DNA of 64,000 nt from Chloroflexota bacterium (GCA_016235425.1 JACRLC010000067.1:1-64000); one strand, 5' to 3'. Numbered from the stretch's first letter, positions 44,220-54,230 are shown. The notes: a model not told the origin generated them from the letters alone. A program made the numbers and translations.

Positions 44220-46310
44220 ATGGCTCTCGAACGCGACTCGTTACTTCACAAACGCTATCGAATTATCGAAAATCTCGGACAGGGGGGAATGGGATCTGTT
44301 TACCGCGCCATTGATGAAAACCTTGGCGTGGAAGTGGCGGTTAAAGAGAACCTGTTCACCACCGAAGAATATGCCCGCCAGTTCCGCCTCGAAGCGGTGA
44401 TCCTGGCGAACTTGCGGCATCCCAACCTGCCGCGTGTTTCGAATCATTTTATTATTTCTGAGCAGGGGCAATACCTTGTGATGGATTTCGTCCGCGGCGA
44501 AGACCTGCGGCAGCGCACGGAACGCGTGGGGCCGCTCATGGAGGATGACGTTATCCAAATCGGCGCGGCGATCTGCGATGCGCTCAGTTACCTGCATTCC
44601 CGCAGGCCGCCCATTTTGCACCGCGACATAAAACCGGGCAACGTCAAGATCACACCGGATGGACATATCATCCTCGTGGATTTCGGTCTTGCCAAGGTCA
44701 TTCAGGGAAACCAGGTCACAACCATCGGCGCGCGGGCAATGACTCCCGGCTATTCACCGCCCGAACAATATGGGACGGCGCGCACAGATCATCGCACGGA
44801 TATCTATGCTTTGGGTGCGACGCTTTACGTGGCTCTTACCGGCGTCATCCCGGAGGATGGCCTGGCGCGGGCAATGGATACTGCCCAGCTCACTCCCCTG
44901 CGTAAACGGAATACGCGCATCTCGCGCCGCCTGGCAGGCACCATTGAAAAGGCCATGTCGGTCGATTCCATGGATCGCTTCCAAACGGCAGACGAGTTCA
45001 AGCGCGCGCTTCTCGAATCAAAATCGAGGACCCAGCAGTTGGTCGGCACTTATACCGTCGCCCCGCCGCCTCATGATATGCCCGCGCCCAGGACGGTGAC
45101 ACTCCAGTCCATTCAACTGACGCATTCCACTTCACCTGATACCGATCAGCCGTTTGTTTCGCCCCGCAAAAAACAACTGATGCGCGAGAGCCGCATCCGG
45201 CGGATCATCATCGGAGTATTGCTGGCAGTGCTGGCTTCCGGCTTTATTTTTGTCAACTATTTCTTTCCGGGGCTTTTATCCGTCAGGGCGCAGAACTTAT
45301 TTGCAATGTCTTCCGGCACAAACGACCCGATCACGATCATTCCCGTTACACCCACTGACGCGCTCGAATTGCCCCCATCGCCGCCGCCGGAAGAAGAGCC
45401 TACCCCGGACGTTTCCCTTTCCACTCCAACTCAATTCTACGTGCCAACACCGATCGGCGCCGAGTCTTTGGAAATCGCATTTGCGTCCACGCGCTCCGGC
45501 ATTTCCCAAATCTATATCACCGACCTGCTCGGCAGTAAATTACGGCAATTGACAACAATGCCCGAAGGCGCATGCCAGCCCTCGTGGTCGCCGGATGGGA
45601 CCAGACTGGTCTTTACTTCCCCGTGCAGATATAAGAACGATTCCTACAACGATTCCAGCTTGTACATCATCAATGCAGATGGAAGCGGAGTGCAAAATCT
45701 GCCATCTGTTCCGGGAGGAGATTTTGACCCGGTCTGGTCGCCCGACGGCAGGGAGATCGCCTTCACCTCGAGCCGGTCCGGTCACATGCAGATTTATGTC
45801 TATGACTTGGAGGAGAAATCCCTCCTGCGGTTGACCCGCACGCCTTTGGGAACATCCGCTCACCAGCCCGCCTGGTCGCCGGATGGGGGACGAATTGCGT
45901 ATGCATACAGCCGCAACGATGATGTCTATCAGATCTGGTTGATGTCGGATATTGGCAATAACCAGCATCAGTTCGTCCGAAGCGGCGACCAGTTTTCGGA
46001 TAACCTTCCCACCTGGTCACCGGATGGGAAACTCGTCCTGTTCCACCAAAGACCTACCGGTAAATTCGCTTTTCCCGACCTGATGATGATTTCCTTCGAG
46101 CCGGATGCAACCTCCGTAAAATTGAACCTGGGCATCCTTTCTTTGGACGATGTGGATTATTCTCCTGAGGGATTTTGGCTGGCCTTTGAAGGCAGTGGCG
46201 TGCGCGGCGCGGATATCTTCTTCATGACCGTGACAGGCGCAAACCAGACCAAGCTAACCGATGACCCCAGCGACGATTTTGATCCAGACTGGCGTCCGGT
46301 AATAAAATAG
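44220..46310 (+). CDS. Transmembrane Ser/Thr kinase with TolB-like propeller, paralogue
   Basis: A 696-residue paralogue with the same order of parts: kinase (GQGGMGSVYRA, EVAVKEN, HRDIKPGNVKI, DFGLAKV), membrane helix near 330-350, shorter linker, and a propeller with repeated WSPDG blades. The kinase domains are far more alike than the linkers, fitting a tandem duplication followed by divergence of the sensor part. No PP2C phosphatase or FHA gene is adjacent. Confidence 0.92.
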   Translation: MALERDSLLHKRYRIIENLGQGGMGSVYRAIDENLGVEVAVKENLFTTEEYARQFRLEAVILANLRHPNLPRVSNHFIISEQGQYLVMDFVRGEDLRQRTERVGPLMEDDVIQIGAAICDALSYLHSRRPPILHRDIKPGNVKITPDGHIILVDFGLAKVIQGNQVTTIGARAMTPGYSPPEQYGTARTDHRTDIYALGATLYVALTGVIPEDGLARAMDTAQLTPLRKRNTRISRRLAGTIEKAMSVDSMDRFQTADEFKRALLESKSRTQQLVGTYTVAPPPHDMPAPRTVTLQSIQLTHSTSPDTDQPFVSPRKKQLMRESRIRRIIIGVLLAVLASGFIFVNYFFPGLLSVRAQNLFAMSSGTNDPITIIPVTPTDALELPPSPPPEEEPTPDVSLSTPTQFYVPTPIGAESLEIAFASTRSGISQIYITDLLGSKLRQLTTMPEGACQPSWSPDGTRLVFTSPCRYKNDSYNDSSLYIINADGSGVQNLPSVPGGDFDPVWSPDGREIAFTSSRSGHMQIYVYDLEEKSLLRLTRTPLGTSAHQPAWSPDGGRIAYAYSRNDDVYQIWLMSDIGNNQHQFVRSGDQFSDNLPTWSPDGKLVLFHQRPTGKFAFPDLMMISFEPDATSVKLNLGILSLDDVDYSPEGFWLAFEGSGVRGADIFFMTVTGANQTKLTDDPSDDFDPDWRPVIK

Positions 46311-46351
46311 GCACACTATTCCTCTATTGCCAAAAATTAACACTCTTCTTA

Positions 46352-46380
46352 TTGACTTCCATCTTTCCCACTGTTATCAT
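46352..46380 (+). promoter_or_regulatory. Heat-shock operon promoter
   Basis: -35 TTGACT (46352-46357), 17-base spacer, -10 TATCAT (46375-46380). The start of transcription would fall just before the CIRCE element. Confidence 0.75.
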
Positions 46381-46393
46381 TATTCCACACTCA

Positions 46394-46420
46394 ATAGCAC
46401 TCTCGCTTCGAGAGTGCTAA
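46394..46420 (+). promoter_or_regulatory. CIRCE operator
   Basis: ATAGCACTC-N9-GAGTGCTAA, one mismatch to the HrcA-binding consensus TTAGCACTC-N9-GAGTGCTAA, 11 bases before the hrcA start. It supports autorepression of hrcA-grpE-dnaK-dnaJ by HrcA. Confidence 0.95.
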
Positions 46421-46431
46421 CCTTGTAAATC

Positions 46432-47469
46432 ATGACCGACCTCTCCGAACGCCAGAAGACCCTTCTTCTACTTATCATACGCGACTACATCGACTCCGCT
46501 CAGCCGGTTGGCTCGAAGCGGCTGGCCGAGCATTACCATCTCGATCTCTCCTCGGCCACCATCCGCAACGAGATGGCCGCTCTCACGGAGATGGGCTACC
46601 TGCATCAGCCGCACACTTCGGCGGGGCGCGTTCCCTCGGAAGAAGGTTATCGTTATTTTGTCAGCGAGATGATGCACAATGCCGAACTGCCCGAGGCCGT
46701 GCAACATACCATCTCGCACCAGTTCTACCAGGCCCGTCCAGACATTGACCAGTGGATGACCCTCGCCGCCTCCATCCTCGCGCACCAATCGCAGGGTGTG
46801 TCCGTCATCACTGCGCCGCACGCGGAGCAGTCGCGCTACAAACACGTCGAATTGATCTCAACCCAGGGACGGCAGGTCTTAATGGTTTTAGTGATGGCTG
46901 GAGGGGAGGTCTCACAGCAGATTCTGACTTTGGCAGAACCTGTCTCCCAGGAGCGACTCAGCCAAACCGCCTCGCGTCTCAACGCCCTGTTGGCTGGCCT
47001 CGCCATGGACGGAATCTCCGCCCTTCCAACCCGTCCCGACGCGCTCGACCAGGACATCCTGACCCTCATCACTGCCGACATGCGCCGCGCCACGGAGCGC
47101 GGCTCCGGCGAAATTTATACGGATGGGCTGACCAACGTCTTGTCCGAACCCGAATTCGCCGAATCAGACGATGCCCGCCGCGCGTTGAAAATCTTCGAAG
47201 AACGTTCCACTTTGCAGGATTTACTCGCCCGTTCCACTATCAACAGCAATGTCGGCGGTCTCCAGGTCCTGATCGGCGGGGAAGGCGGGTGGGAGGAACT
47301 GCGTCAGTGCTCGATGGTGATTGCGCGCTACGGAGTCCCTGGCATGGCGACAGGCACGTTGGGCGTGCTTGGCCCAATGCGAATGTCGTATGCAAGAACA
47401 ATCCCGATGGTCAGGTTTGTCGCAGGATTGCTCAGTGATCTGGTCAACGATACGATTGCTGGCGAATAA
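46432..47469 (+). CDS. hrcA: Heat-inducible transcription repressor HrcA
   Basis: A 345-residue HrcA: N-terminal winged helix (LLLIIRDYIDSAQPVGSKRL, LSSATIRNEMAALTEMGYL) and the GAF-like C-terminal domain (MVIARYGVPGMATGTLGVLGPMRMSYAR). It represses chaperone genes at CIRCE and is kept folded by chaperonin. ATG 46432 immediately follows the operator; no strong ribosome site is seen. Confidence 0.97.
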   Translation: MTDLSERQKTLLLLIIRDYIDSAQPVGSKRLAEHYHLDLSSATIRNEMAALTEMGYLHQPHTSAGRVPSEEGYRYFVSEMMHNAELPEAVQHTISHQFYQARPDIDQWMTLAASILAHQSQGVSVITAPHAEQSRYKHVELISTQGRQVLMVLVMAGGEVSQQILTLAEPVSQERLSQTASRLNALLAGLAMDGISALPTRPDALDQDILTLITADMRRATERGSGEIYTDGLTNVLSEPEFAESDDARRALKIFEERSTLQDLLARSTINSNVGGLQVLIGGEGGWEELRQCSMVIARYGVPGMATGTLGVLGPMRMSYARTIPMVRFVAGLLSDLVNDTIAGE

Positions 47470-47592
47470 TGCGGCATTCATGTCGCACAACAGGCAGGCG
47501 ACATAAATGTCGCGGCACGAAATAACAATCTCGAAGTCAACCCTTCGGGGTTTTGTAATAAAACTAACTTTTGTAAAATTGGTGGCTGAAAA

Positions 47593-48153
47593 ATGACTGA
47601 TAAGAAGAAACACAAGGAAACCCAACCTGAGGAAGTTAATGAGACTCCGGTCGAAGTGACAGAGTCGCCTGAAAACGGCGAGCAACTCAAGGTCCAGGTG
47701 GAGGCGTTGCAGAGTCAGTTGGCGGAGGCGGAATCCAAAGCGTCTGAATATAAAGATGGCTGGATGCGCTCGCAGGCGGAGTTTCAAAATTACAAGAAAC
47801 GCATCGAGCGCGATAACGAGATGATGTATGCAGCGATGAAAAGCGACATCATCAGGAAAGTCCTGCCTGTGCTCGATGACCTGGAACGCGCCCTGCAAAA
47901 CCGTCCAACCGATTCGGGCGCGTGGATCAGCGGGATCGAGTTGATCCAGAAGAAATTGGCATCCATTTTGGAGGCCGAGGGTGTGAAGAAAATCGAAGCC
48001 CAGGGCGCGGTCTTTGACCCGAACTTCCACGAAGCGATTTCGCACGAAGCCGCCGATGGTTTTGAGAGCGGGCATGTGATCGCGGTGGTGCAGAATGGAT
48101 ATATGCTTGGTGATCGTGTGATACGGCCTGCCCTTGTGAGGGTGGCTCAATAA
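47593..48153 (+). CDS. grpE: Nucleotide exchange factor GrpE
   Basis: A 186-residue GrpE: acidic disordered N-terminus, long coiled-coil helix (QLKVQVEALQSQLAEAESKASEYKDGWMRSQAEFQNYKKR) and the C-terminal beta wing (GDRVIRPALVRVA). It releases ADP from DnaK. Between hrcA and grpE is a 123-base gap with a small GACATAAATGTC palindrome. Confidence 0.96.
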   Translation: MTDKKKHKETQPEEVNETPVEVTESPENGEQLKVQVEALQSQLAEAESKASEYKDGWMRSQAEFQNYKKRIERDNEMMYAAMKSDIIRKVLPVLDDLERALQNRPTDSGAWISGIELIQKKLASILEAEGVKKIEAQGAVFDPNFHEAISHEAADGFESGHVIAVVQNGYMLGDRVIRPALVRVAQ

Positions 48154-48182
48154 TTATTGAAGGGGCAGGGCTTGCCCCTGCC

Positions 48183-48212
48183 CACCTGTGCCTGCGCACG
48201 GTGCAGGCAGGG
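48183..48212. repeat. Short relative of the 38-bp hairpin repeat
   Basis: CACCTGTGCCTGCGC and TGCAGGCAGG flank a truncated centre, between grpE and dnaK. A further GGGCGACC...GGTCGCCC inverted pair follows. Confidence 0.55.
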
Positions 48213-48255
48213 CGACCACAAGGGTCGCCCCTACGAATAAATCAAAGGAATAATC

Positions 48256-50139
48256 ATGGCAAAAATTATCGGCATTGACTTGGGCACGACCAACTCTGTC
48301 GCGGCGGTGATGAGCGGCGGCGAACCTGTCGTCATTCCATCGGCGGAGGGCGAGCGGCTCGTTCCGTCTGTGGTGGCGGTGAATAAGAATCACGAGCGTT
48401 TGGTTGGACGCGTGGCGCGCAATCAGGCGATTACCAATCCGCAGAACACGATTTTTTCGGTGAAGCGTTTTATGGGACGCAAGTCCGACGACCCCGAAGT
48501 GGAGCGCACGAAAAAGCGCGTGCCTTACGCAGTGAACGGCGCGGCGAATGGCGACGTGCGCGTGACGCTCGACGAAAAAGAATACAGCGCGCCCGAAGTT
48601 TCCGCGATGATTCTCGCGAAGATCAAGGCCGATGCTGAAGCATATCTCGGCGAGACGATTACGCAGGCCGTGATTACCGTCCCTGCCTATTTCAACGACG
48701 CGCAGCGCAACGCCACCAAAGACGCGGGCAAGATTGCGGGGCTTGAAGTGCTTCGCATCATCAACGAGCCGACCGCATCGTCGCTGGCGTATGGGTTGGA
48801 TAAAAAGAAAAATGAAATTATCGCGGTCTATGATCTGGGCGGCGGTACGTTTGACATTTCCATCCTCGATGTGGGCGACGGCGTGTTCCAGGTTCGCTCC
48901 ACGAGCGGCGATACCTTCCTCGGCGGCGATGATTTCGATTTGCGAATCATGGATTATCTGACCGAGCAGTTCAAGAAGGATAACGGCATTGACCTGCACA
49001 ACGACCGCCAGGCTTTGCAGAGATTGAAGGAAGCCGCCGAAAAAGCGAAGATCGAGCTTTCGACCACGATGCAGACCGAGATCAACCTGCCGTACATCAC
49101 GGCGGATGCGAGCGGCCCGAAACATCTGGTCATGACAATGACACGCTCCAAACTGGAACAACTCACCGCTGACCTCGTTGACCGTACGATTGCGCCGCTC
49201 AAGCAGGCCATTGCGGATGCAAACCTGACTGCGGGTGACATCAACGAGGTGGTGATGGTCGGCGGCATGACGCGCATGCCTGCCGTGCAGGATAGAGTCC
49301 GCGCCTTCTTTGGCAGGGAACCGCACAAGGGCGTCAACCCCGATGAAGTCGTTGCGATTGGCGCGGCGATTCAGGCGGGTGTTCTGGGCGGGGAAGTGAA
49401 AGATATTCTCCTTCTCGACGTAACTCCCCTCACGCTCTCCATCGAGACTTTGGGCGGGGTTGCCACGCCACAGATCGAACGCAACACGACGATTCCAACC
49501 CGCCGCAGTCAAGTCTTCTCCACTGCGAGTGACAGCCAGACCCAGGTTGAGATCCACGTTTTGCAGGGCGAACGCCCGATGGCGAATGATAACAAGTCGC
49601 TTGGCAAATTTATCCTCGACGGAATTCCGCCCTCACCGCGCGGCGTCCCGCAAATCGAAGTGACGTTTGATATTGATGCGAATGGCATTCTCAAAGTCAC
49701 CGCGAAGGACAAGGCCACAGGCCGCATGCAGCACATTACGATTACCGCGTCTTCGGGTCTGTCTGAGACCGAAGTCGAGAAGATGCGCAAGGATGCCGAA
49801 GCCCACGCGGACGAAGACCGCAAGCGCAAGGACTTGATCGAAGCTCGCAACAACGCTGATAACACTGCCTACGCCGCCGATAAAGCGTTGAAGGAATTTG
49901 GCGATAAAGTGCCTGCCGAGATTCGCAGTGAAATCGAAACCAAGACGGCTGAAGTCAAGAAAGCCGCCGAAGGTGAAAACGTGGATGCCATCCGAGCCGC
50001 GACAGAAGCGCTGGGACAGGTCATTCAGAAGATCGGCGCGAGTGTCTACCAGCAGGGGCCAGCCGCGGGTGGGGAAGCAGGCCCGACAGGTCAGGCAGAT
50101 GCGGGTCCCGATGTGGTGGAAGGCGAAGTAAAAGAATAG
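48256..50139 (+). CDS. dnaK: Chaperone DnaK (Hsp70)
   Basis: A 627-residue Hsp70: [15 protein letters not shown], the [20 protein letters not shown] block, [29 protein letters not shown] and [13 protein letters not shown], then the substrate-binding domain and helical lid. The C-terminal tail ends [12 protein letters not shown] follows AAAGGA. Complete and standard length. Confidence 0.98.
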   Translation: MAKIIGIDLGTTNSVAAVMSGGEPVVIPSAEGERLVPSVVAVNKNHERLVGRVARNQAITNPQNTIFSVKRFMGRKSDDPEVERTKKRVPYAVNGAANGDVRVTLDEKEYSAPEVSAMILAKIKADAEAYLGETITQAVITVPAYFNDAQRNATKDAGKIAGLEVLRIINEPTASSLAYGLDKKKNEIIAVYDLGGGTFDISILDVGDGVFQVRSTSGDTFLGGDDFDLRIMDYLTEQFKKDNGIDLHNDRQALQRLKEAAEKAKIELSTTMQTEINLPYITADASGPKHLVMTMTRSKLEQLTADLVDRTIAPLKQAIADANLTAGDINEVVMVGGMTRMPAVQDRVRAFFGREPHKGVNPDEVVAIGAAIQAGVLGGEVKDILLLDVTPLTLSIETLGGVATPQIERNTTIPTRRSQVFSTASDSQTQVEIHVLQGERPMANDNKSLGKFILDGIPPSPRGVPQIEVTFDIDANGILKVTAKDKATGRMQHITITASSGLSETEVEKMRKDAEAHADEDRKRKDLIEARNNADNTAYAADKALKEFGDKVPAEIRSEIETKTAEVKKAAEGENVDAIRAATEALGQVIQKIGASVYQQGPAAGGEAGPTGQADAGPDVVEGEVKE

Positions 50140-50145
50140 AGATTG

Positions 50146-50190
50146 GAGAATTAGAGATTGGTTGTCGAGTCGTCCCAATCTCTAATTCTC
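50146..50190 (+). other. Hairpin between dnaK and dnaJ
   Basis: A perfect 16-bp stem GAGAATTAGAGATTGG / CCAATCTCTAATTCTC with a 13-nt loop lies between the dnaK stop and the dnaJ start. It has no T run. It may stabilise the dnaK message end or set a lower dnaJ level; its sequence is made of heptamer-type repeats. Confidence 0.6.
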
Positions 50191-50214
50191 AAGTTCTCTA
50201 ATCTTACATGCATT

Positions 50215-51333
50215 ATGAGCAATAGAGATTACTACGAGATATTAGGCGTTGGCCGAAACGCGAGCGATGATGAGATCAAAGGCGCGTTTCGTAAACTTGC
50301 GCGCCAGTATCACCCCGACGTAAACAAGGAACACGACGCCGAAGAGAAGTTCAAGGAAATCAATGAGGCGTATGGAGTCCTGTCCGATTCCGATAAACGC
50401 GCCCGCTATGACCGCTTTGGCAAGGAAGGCCTCGGCAACATGGGCGGCGGCTTCCACGATTACAGCGCGGACTTTGGCGATATCTTCGAAGATTTGCTGA
50501 GCGGATTTGGATTCTCGACAGGCCGCCGCTCGCGCAAATCCCCGCGCCGCGGGCGTGACTTGCAGATGCAGGTCACTTTGAATTTTGAAGAGGCCGTCTT
50601 TGGCGTGGAAAAGGATATCGAATTCCAGCGCGAGGAAACCTGTTCGCGTTGCAACGGCTCCGGTGCGGAACCTGGGACTTCACCGACAAGATGCTCCACG
50701 TGCAACGGTCAAGGCGAAGTGCGGCAGGTGAGACAAACCTTCCTCGGTTCGATGGTGCAGACAGCGACCTGTCCCGCGTGTAATGGCCGCGGGGAGATCA
50801 TTTCGTCGCCTTGCCACACATGCCGCGGGGGCGGCCTGGAGCGGAAGGTCATCAAGAAGAAAGTGCAAATCCCTGCGGGCGTGGACGTCGGAACGCAGAT
50901 CCGCTTGAATGGGGAGGGCGGGCCCGGCGTGTTTGGCGGGCCGAGCGGAAGCCTGTTTCTTGTGCTGGATGTCAGGCCGCACAAGTTCTTCAAACGCCGT
51001 GATAATGACGTCTTGCTCAATCTCGATATCAATATCGCGCAGGCGGTATTGGGCGCGGAAGTGCAGGTCCCGACGCTGGATGGCGATGAGAAGTTGAAAA
51101 TCCCTGCCGGGACTCAGCCTGGCAAAGTCTTCCACATCAGAGGCAAGGGTGTGCCGCACCTGCGAAGAAACGGGCGCGGCGACCAGTTGGTGCTGATCAA
51201 TGTCGAAATTCCCGCCAAGTTGACGAAGGAACAGAAAGACCTATTCGAGAAACTTGCCGAGAGTTTGGGGACTTCGGTCAAGCCGCAGGAGAAGGGATTC
51301 CTGGATTGGTTGAATGAGAGGCTGGGGGGATAG
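50215..51333 (+). CDS. dnaJ: Chaperone DnaJ (Hsp40)
   Basis: A 372-residue type I DnaJ: J domain with HPD ([10 protein letters not shown]), Gly/Phe-like linker, four CxxCxGxG zinc motifs ([32 protein letters not shown]) and the C-terminal substrate domain. It stimulates DnaK ATPase. The frame opens at 50158, inside the hairpin; ATG 50215 is the family start ([12 protein letters not shown]). Confidence 0.97.
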   Translation: MSNRDYYEILGVGRNASDDEIKGAFRKLARQYHPDVNKEHDAEEKFKEINEAYGVLSDSDKRARYDRFGKEGLGNMGGGFHDYSADFGDIFEDLLSGFGFSTGRRSRKSPRRGRDLQMQVTLNFEEAVFGVEKDIEFQREETCSRCNGSGAEPGTSPTRCSTCNGQGEVRQVRQTFLGSMVQTATCPACNGRGEIISSPCHTCRGGGLERKVIKKKVQIPAGVDVGTQIRLNGEGGPGVFGGPSGSLFLVLDVRPHKFFKRRDNDVLLNLDINIAQAVLGAEVQVPTLDGDEKLKIPAGTQPGKVFHIRGKGVPHLRRNGRGDQLVLINVEIPAKLTKEQKDLFEKLAESLGTSVKPQEKGFLDWLNERLGG

Positions 51334-51374
51334 ATAGGGACGGAGACGTTAGCCGCCGCTTCCTATGATCTGTC

Positions 51375-51527
51375 TTAGTGGCCACACCCCGTGCAATTGC
51401 CGCCACTGCACGAGCCGCAGTCACAACTATTCGACATGCCCGAAACGGCATGGCCTCCGCTCATGGCATGGATCACGGCCAGTTTTCGCTTGACGTGCTC
51501 GCCGCCGCACTTCTCACAATCCCTCAC
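51375..51527 (-). pseudogene. FmdB-like zinc-ribbon remnant
   Basis: The frame encodes about 50 residues (CEKCGGEHVKRKLAVIHAMS ... CDCGSCSGGNCTGCGH) resembling the second half of FmdB-type zinc-ribbon proteins. The first CxxC half expected upstream is absent, and the frame instead runs into a CTCTCCC/GGGTGAGGG repeat (51521-51594), which may have replaced it. A GTG at 51527 could start a 50-residue peptide using GGAGAGGG from the repeat. It is either a truncated gene or a very small Cys-rich protein. Confidence 0.5.
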
Positions 51528-51594
51528 CCTAACCCTCTCCCAAAGGGAGAGGGGACTCCCTTCCCCCTTTCGGGGGAAGGGCTGAGGATGAGGG
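51521..51594. repeat. Double CTCTCCC/CTTCCCCC hairpin repeat, inverse copy
   Basis: CCCTCACCC followed by CCCTCTCCC-AAA-GGGAGAGGGG and CCCTTCCCCC-GGGGGAAGGG, the inverse of the composite at 24195-24278. Confidence 0.7.
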
Positions 51595-51598
51595 CAAA

Positions 51599-52972
51599 TT
51601 ACTCGTTTAATTCCCTCGCCGTATCCTGCATCTGTTGCAGGACTTTTGCAACCTGTCCGCTGGTCAAATCAGTGCGGCGGAACATGTCGCTGAAACCGTC
51701 GCCGATCATGATCTTCACCGTGCGCCACGAAGCAAGTTGCGGCTGCAATTCGCCGTCCGGCAAAAGTTTAACGGCCTCAGCCCATTGCGGATGAGAACCC
51801 TGATAAGCGGCCAGCAGTTCCAGGGTCGAGGTGCGAAGCGGGAAGAGGTGGGTGGCCTGTACGAGCCGCGCGTCCTGTTCCGGGTCCAGCATCCAGCGGA
51901 TAAAAAGCCATGCGGCCAATTGTTCCTCGGGCGAAGAGTCCAATATCACATACGAAGAACCATACACAGCAAAGGCGCGTGAGTTTTTGCCGGGGTACGC
52001 GAGTACGGTCCAATCGTCGGTGTTGTTCGCGGCGGCAAACGCGCGCGTGACGGCGGGCAGGTCTTCGAGACTCGCCGAAATGAACAAGGCCTGGCGCATC
52101 GCAAACTCCGCGAATGGATCGCCATCCGCGGATTGCCACGCGCAGGTTTCCTCAACTAATTTTTTCAAGTATTCAAAAGCGCTGATGTTGTTGGGCGTGA
52201 GAAAACGATAATTATTGCCCTCGAGCACACCGCCCTCAAATGCCAGCAGCCACGCATACGCCGTCATCGGATCGGTATCCAAAAGCCAGCCGCCCATGCC
52301 GTCGTTGTTGGGCGATTCATCGGAAACCATTGTTTGATGCGAGCGGCAAGCCTGCTGGCGAAAACCCGCAGGCGAATCGGGATGCGAATCAAAACCGAGT
52401 TCACCGGCCCAGCTTTCATTCCAAAGCAGGAGGCGCGCCGTGCGTTGCGCGGGCATGGCGACGCGCCGCTCACTCAATTTATCCTGTTCCCAAAAAACCG
52501 TAGGAAAATCCGAACGGTCAATTCCATATGCCGGATCGTCTGTGTAAGGCGTCAGATCCACCGCTTCACCTTCGGCGTCCCATTCGAGCGCGTGTTCCGG
52601 CAAGGCAATCGCCAGGTCGGGACGATTCTCCATCGGCAACGAAGCCGTGACGTTTTCGTATAAATTGCTGAAATTTCCCTGCCCGCTCACATTGATTTTG
52701 ATGCCCCATTCATTCGCCCCGTTGAAATCTGCGACCATTGCCTCGAACAGACTCGCCTCGACGCCAAACCACGGATACCAGACTGCGATCTCCAACCCCT
52801 TCAACGCTTCTTCCTTGACCTCAAGCCTGCTCGCCGTTTCGACAGTTGATTCAGGCTTTGAAGTTTTCTCCGCCGACTTCGCCGCGGCTGGAGTCTTCGG
52901 CGTATCGGTCGGCGCGGCACATGCAGAAATTAAGATGAGCAGGATGAATGTGATGGTCGCGATTTTTTTCAT
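51599..52972 (-). CDS. Extracellular solute-binding lipoprotein (sugar ABC type)
   Basis: A 457-residue lipoprotein (LILISAC lipobox) of solute-binding family 1 (UgpB/MalE-like): VWYPWFGVEASLFEAMVADFN, PDLAIALPEHALEWDAEGEAVDLTPY and WLFIRWMLDPEQDARL. No permease or ATPase gene is nearby. It overlaps the M50 protease gene by four bases (ATGA), so the two are translationally coupled. Confidence 0.85.
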   Translation of the reverse strand: MKKIATITFILLILISACAAPTDTPKTPAAAKSAEKTSKPESTVETASRLEVKEEALKGLEIAVWYPWFGVEASLFEAMVADFNGANEWGIKINVSGQGNFSNLYENVTASLPMENRPDLAIALPEHALEWDAEGEAVDLTPYTDDPAYGIDRSDFPTVFWEQDKLSERRVAMPAQRTARLLLWNESWAGELGFDSHPDSPAGFRQQACRSHQTMVSDESPNNDGMGGWLLDTDPMTAYAWLLAFEGGVLEGNNYRFLTPNNISAFEYLKKLVEETCAWQSADGDPFAEFAMRQALFISASLEDLPAVTRAFAAANNTDDWTVLAYPGKNSRAFAVYGSSYVILDSSPEEQLAAWLFIRWMLDPEQDARLVQATHLFPLRTSTLELLAAYQGSHPQWAEAVKLLPDGELQPQLASWRTVKIMIGDGFSDMFRRTDLTSGQVAKVLQQMQDTARELNE

Positions 52973-54147
52973 TGTGCCAGGGTCATAAATGGAACAGGCA
53001 TGAACACAAGAAGGAAGATGACGATGACAAGTGCGGCAACTCCCCGGCGCGCCGGATCGAGCGTGGTGATCTGGTCAAGCGGCTCGGCATTGACACGTCC
53101 CAGCCAGAACAGCAGAACAGCCCACAGCCACCAGCCGCTCCAGAAAAATCCGAGCGCCACCAGCAGGGCAACGATGAATGGAAAAGCTTTCTTCGCCTTG
53201 TCGCCAAATAACGAGTAGATCACGTGCCCGCCATCCAGTGTCCCTGCCGGGATGAGGTTCAGCGCGGTGACGAGAATCCCCGCCCAGCCCGCGAACGCCA
53301 CCGGATGAATGAACACGTCCGTGCCGCCGAAGGGGACAGGTTGCCCGGTAAAGAAATATTGGACCCAATACAAAAATCCCTGCGGCGCGGCGGGCGACGG
53401 GAGCAATTGCCCAAAGACGACAAACTTCGCAAAGAGATAAAGGAGCGAATTGCCCTCGATGAAACCATTTGGGTTTGGCTCAACTGTGCCGAGCGAAGAA
53501 AGGTAAAGACCGAGGAACAATACGGGAACCGCAACGACCATTCCAGCCAATGGTCCGGCCACACCGATGTCGAACAAAATCCGCTTGTTTTTCGGGATGC
53601 TCCGCATGATGATTGCCGCGCCCATCGTACCAAGCGGGCTGAATGGAAACGGGATGAAATACGGCAAAGTGGCGGGCGTTTTGTGATAGCGGCTCATCAG
53701 GTAATGGCCGAATTCGTGCGCCAGCAAAATGCCAAGCAGGCTCAACGCGAACGGCCAGCCTGTGAAAATGTTCTTCACGAGGATCAGCATCTGCCCCAAA
53801 AGATCGGAGGGGATGGGACCTTTCACTTCCGCGCCCGCCAGCATCACACTGAAGACGGTCAACACAAACAGAACCACATTCGTTAAAGCATTGCTTTCCT
53901 TGGGTTCCGGCCTGCTGGGTGTGAGGTAGATCACCTGCCTGCCCTGCTCGATGCGAAACAGGGGCGTGATGTTGTACTGCTTGAGTGTATCCGCCAGCCG
54001 GTCATAAGCGGCGGCAGAATCTTCATCCAGCAGCTGTCCGCGATACCGCACGATGGTCCCCTTTTGGGGTTCGCCGAGAGTTACATCTTCGACGCGAAAG
54101 ACACGTGAAACGATATTTGTCAGAATTTCAGTTTCGGGGAAAGTCAT
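52969..54147 (-). CDS. M50-family site-2-type membrane protease
   Basis: A ~392-residue membrane metalloprotease: N-terminal soluble domain (MTFPETEILTNIVSRVFRVED), about six membrane helices, zinc motif HEFGH (LAHEFGHYLMSRYH) and the second motif NLIPAGTLDGGHV supplying the Asp ligand. It may cut membrane-bound regulators or clear signal peptides. ATG 54147 was chosen; the frame stays open through a repeat towards tRNA-Sec. Confidence 0.88.
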   Translation of the reverse strand: MTFPETEILTNIVSRVFRVEDVTLGEPQKGTIVRYRGQLLDEDSAAAYDRLADTLKQYNITPLFRIEQGRQVIYLTPSRPEPKESNALTNVVLFVLTVFSVMLAGAEVKGPIPSDLLGQMLILVKNIFTGWPFALSLLGILLAHEFGHYLMSRYHKTPATLPYFIPFPFSPLGTMGAAIIMRSIPKNKRILFDIGVAGPLAGMVVAVPVLFLGLYLSSLGTVEPNPNGFIEGNSLLYLFAKFVVFGQLLPSPAAPQGFLYWVQYFFTGQPVPFGGTDVFIHPVAFAGWAGILVTALNLIPAGTLDGGHVIYSLFGDKAKKAFPFIVALLVALGFFWSGWWLWAVLLFWLGRVNAEPLDQITTLDPARRGVAALVIVIFLLVFMPVPFMTLAQ

Positions 54148-54161
54148 TATGGCACCATTTT

Positions 54162-54220
54162 GACCACAGACCACAAATAACCGACGACGGACGGTGGTCT
54201 GTGGTCTATCGTCCGTCGTC
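54162..54220. repeat. Interleaved inverted repeats (pseudoknot topology)
   Basis: Arms in the order A-B-A'-B': GACCACAGACCAC (54162-54174), GACGACGGACG (54183-54193), GTGGTCTGTGGTC (54194-54206), CGTCCGTCGTC (54210-54220). Both pairs are perfect (13 and 11 bp). On the minus strand this directly follows tRNA-Sec. It is built of heptamer units (GTGGTCT, GTCCGTC). Confidence 0.7.
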
Positions 54221-54230
54221 CAGATATAGG

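Noticed and set aside
48154-49557. Long open frame on the minus strand opposite dnaK (about 467 codons)
   Set aside because: It mirrors the codon pattern of dnaK, has no family motif or ribosome site, and dnaK on the other strand is unmistakable.
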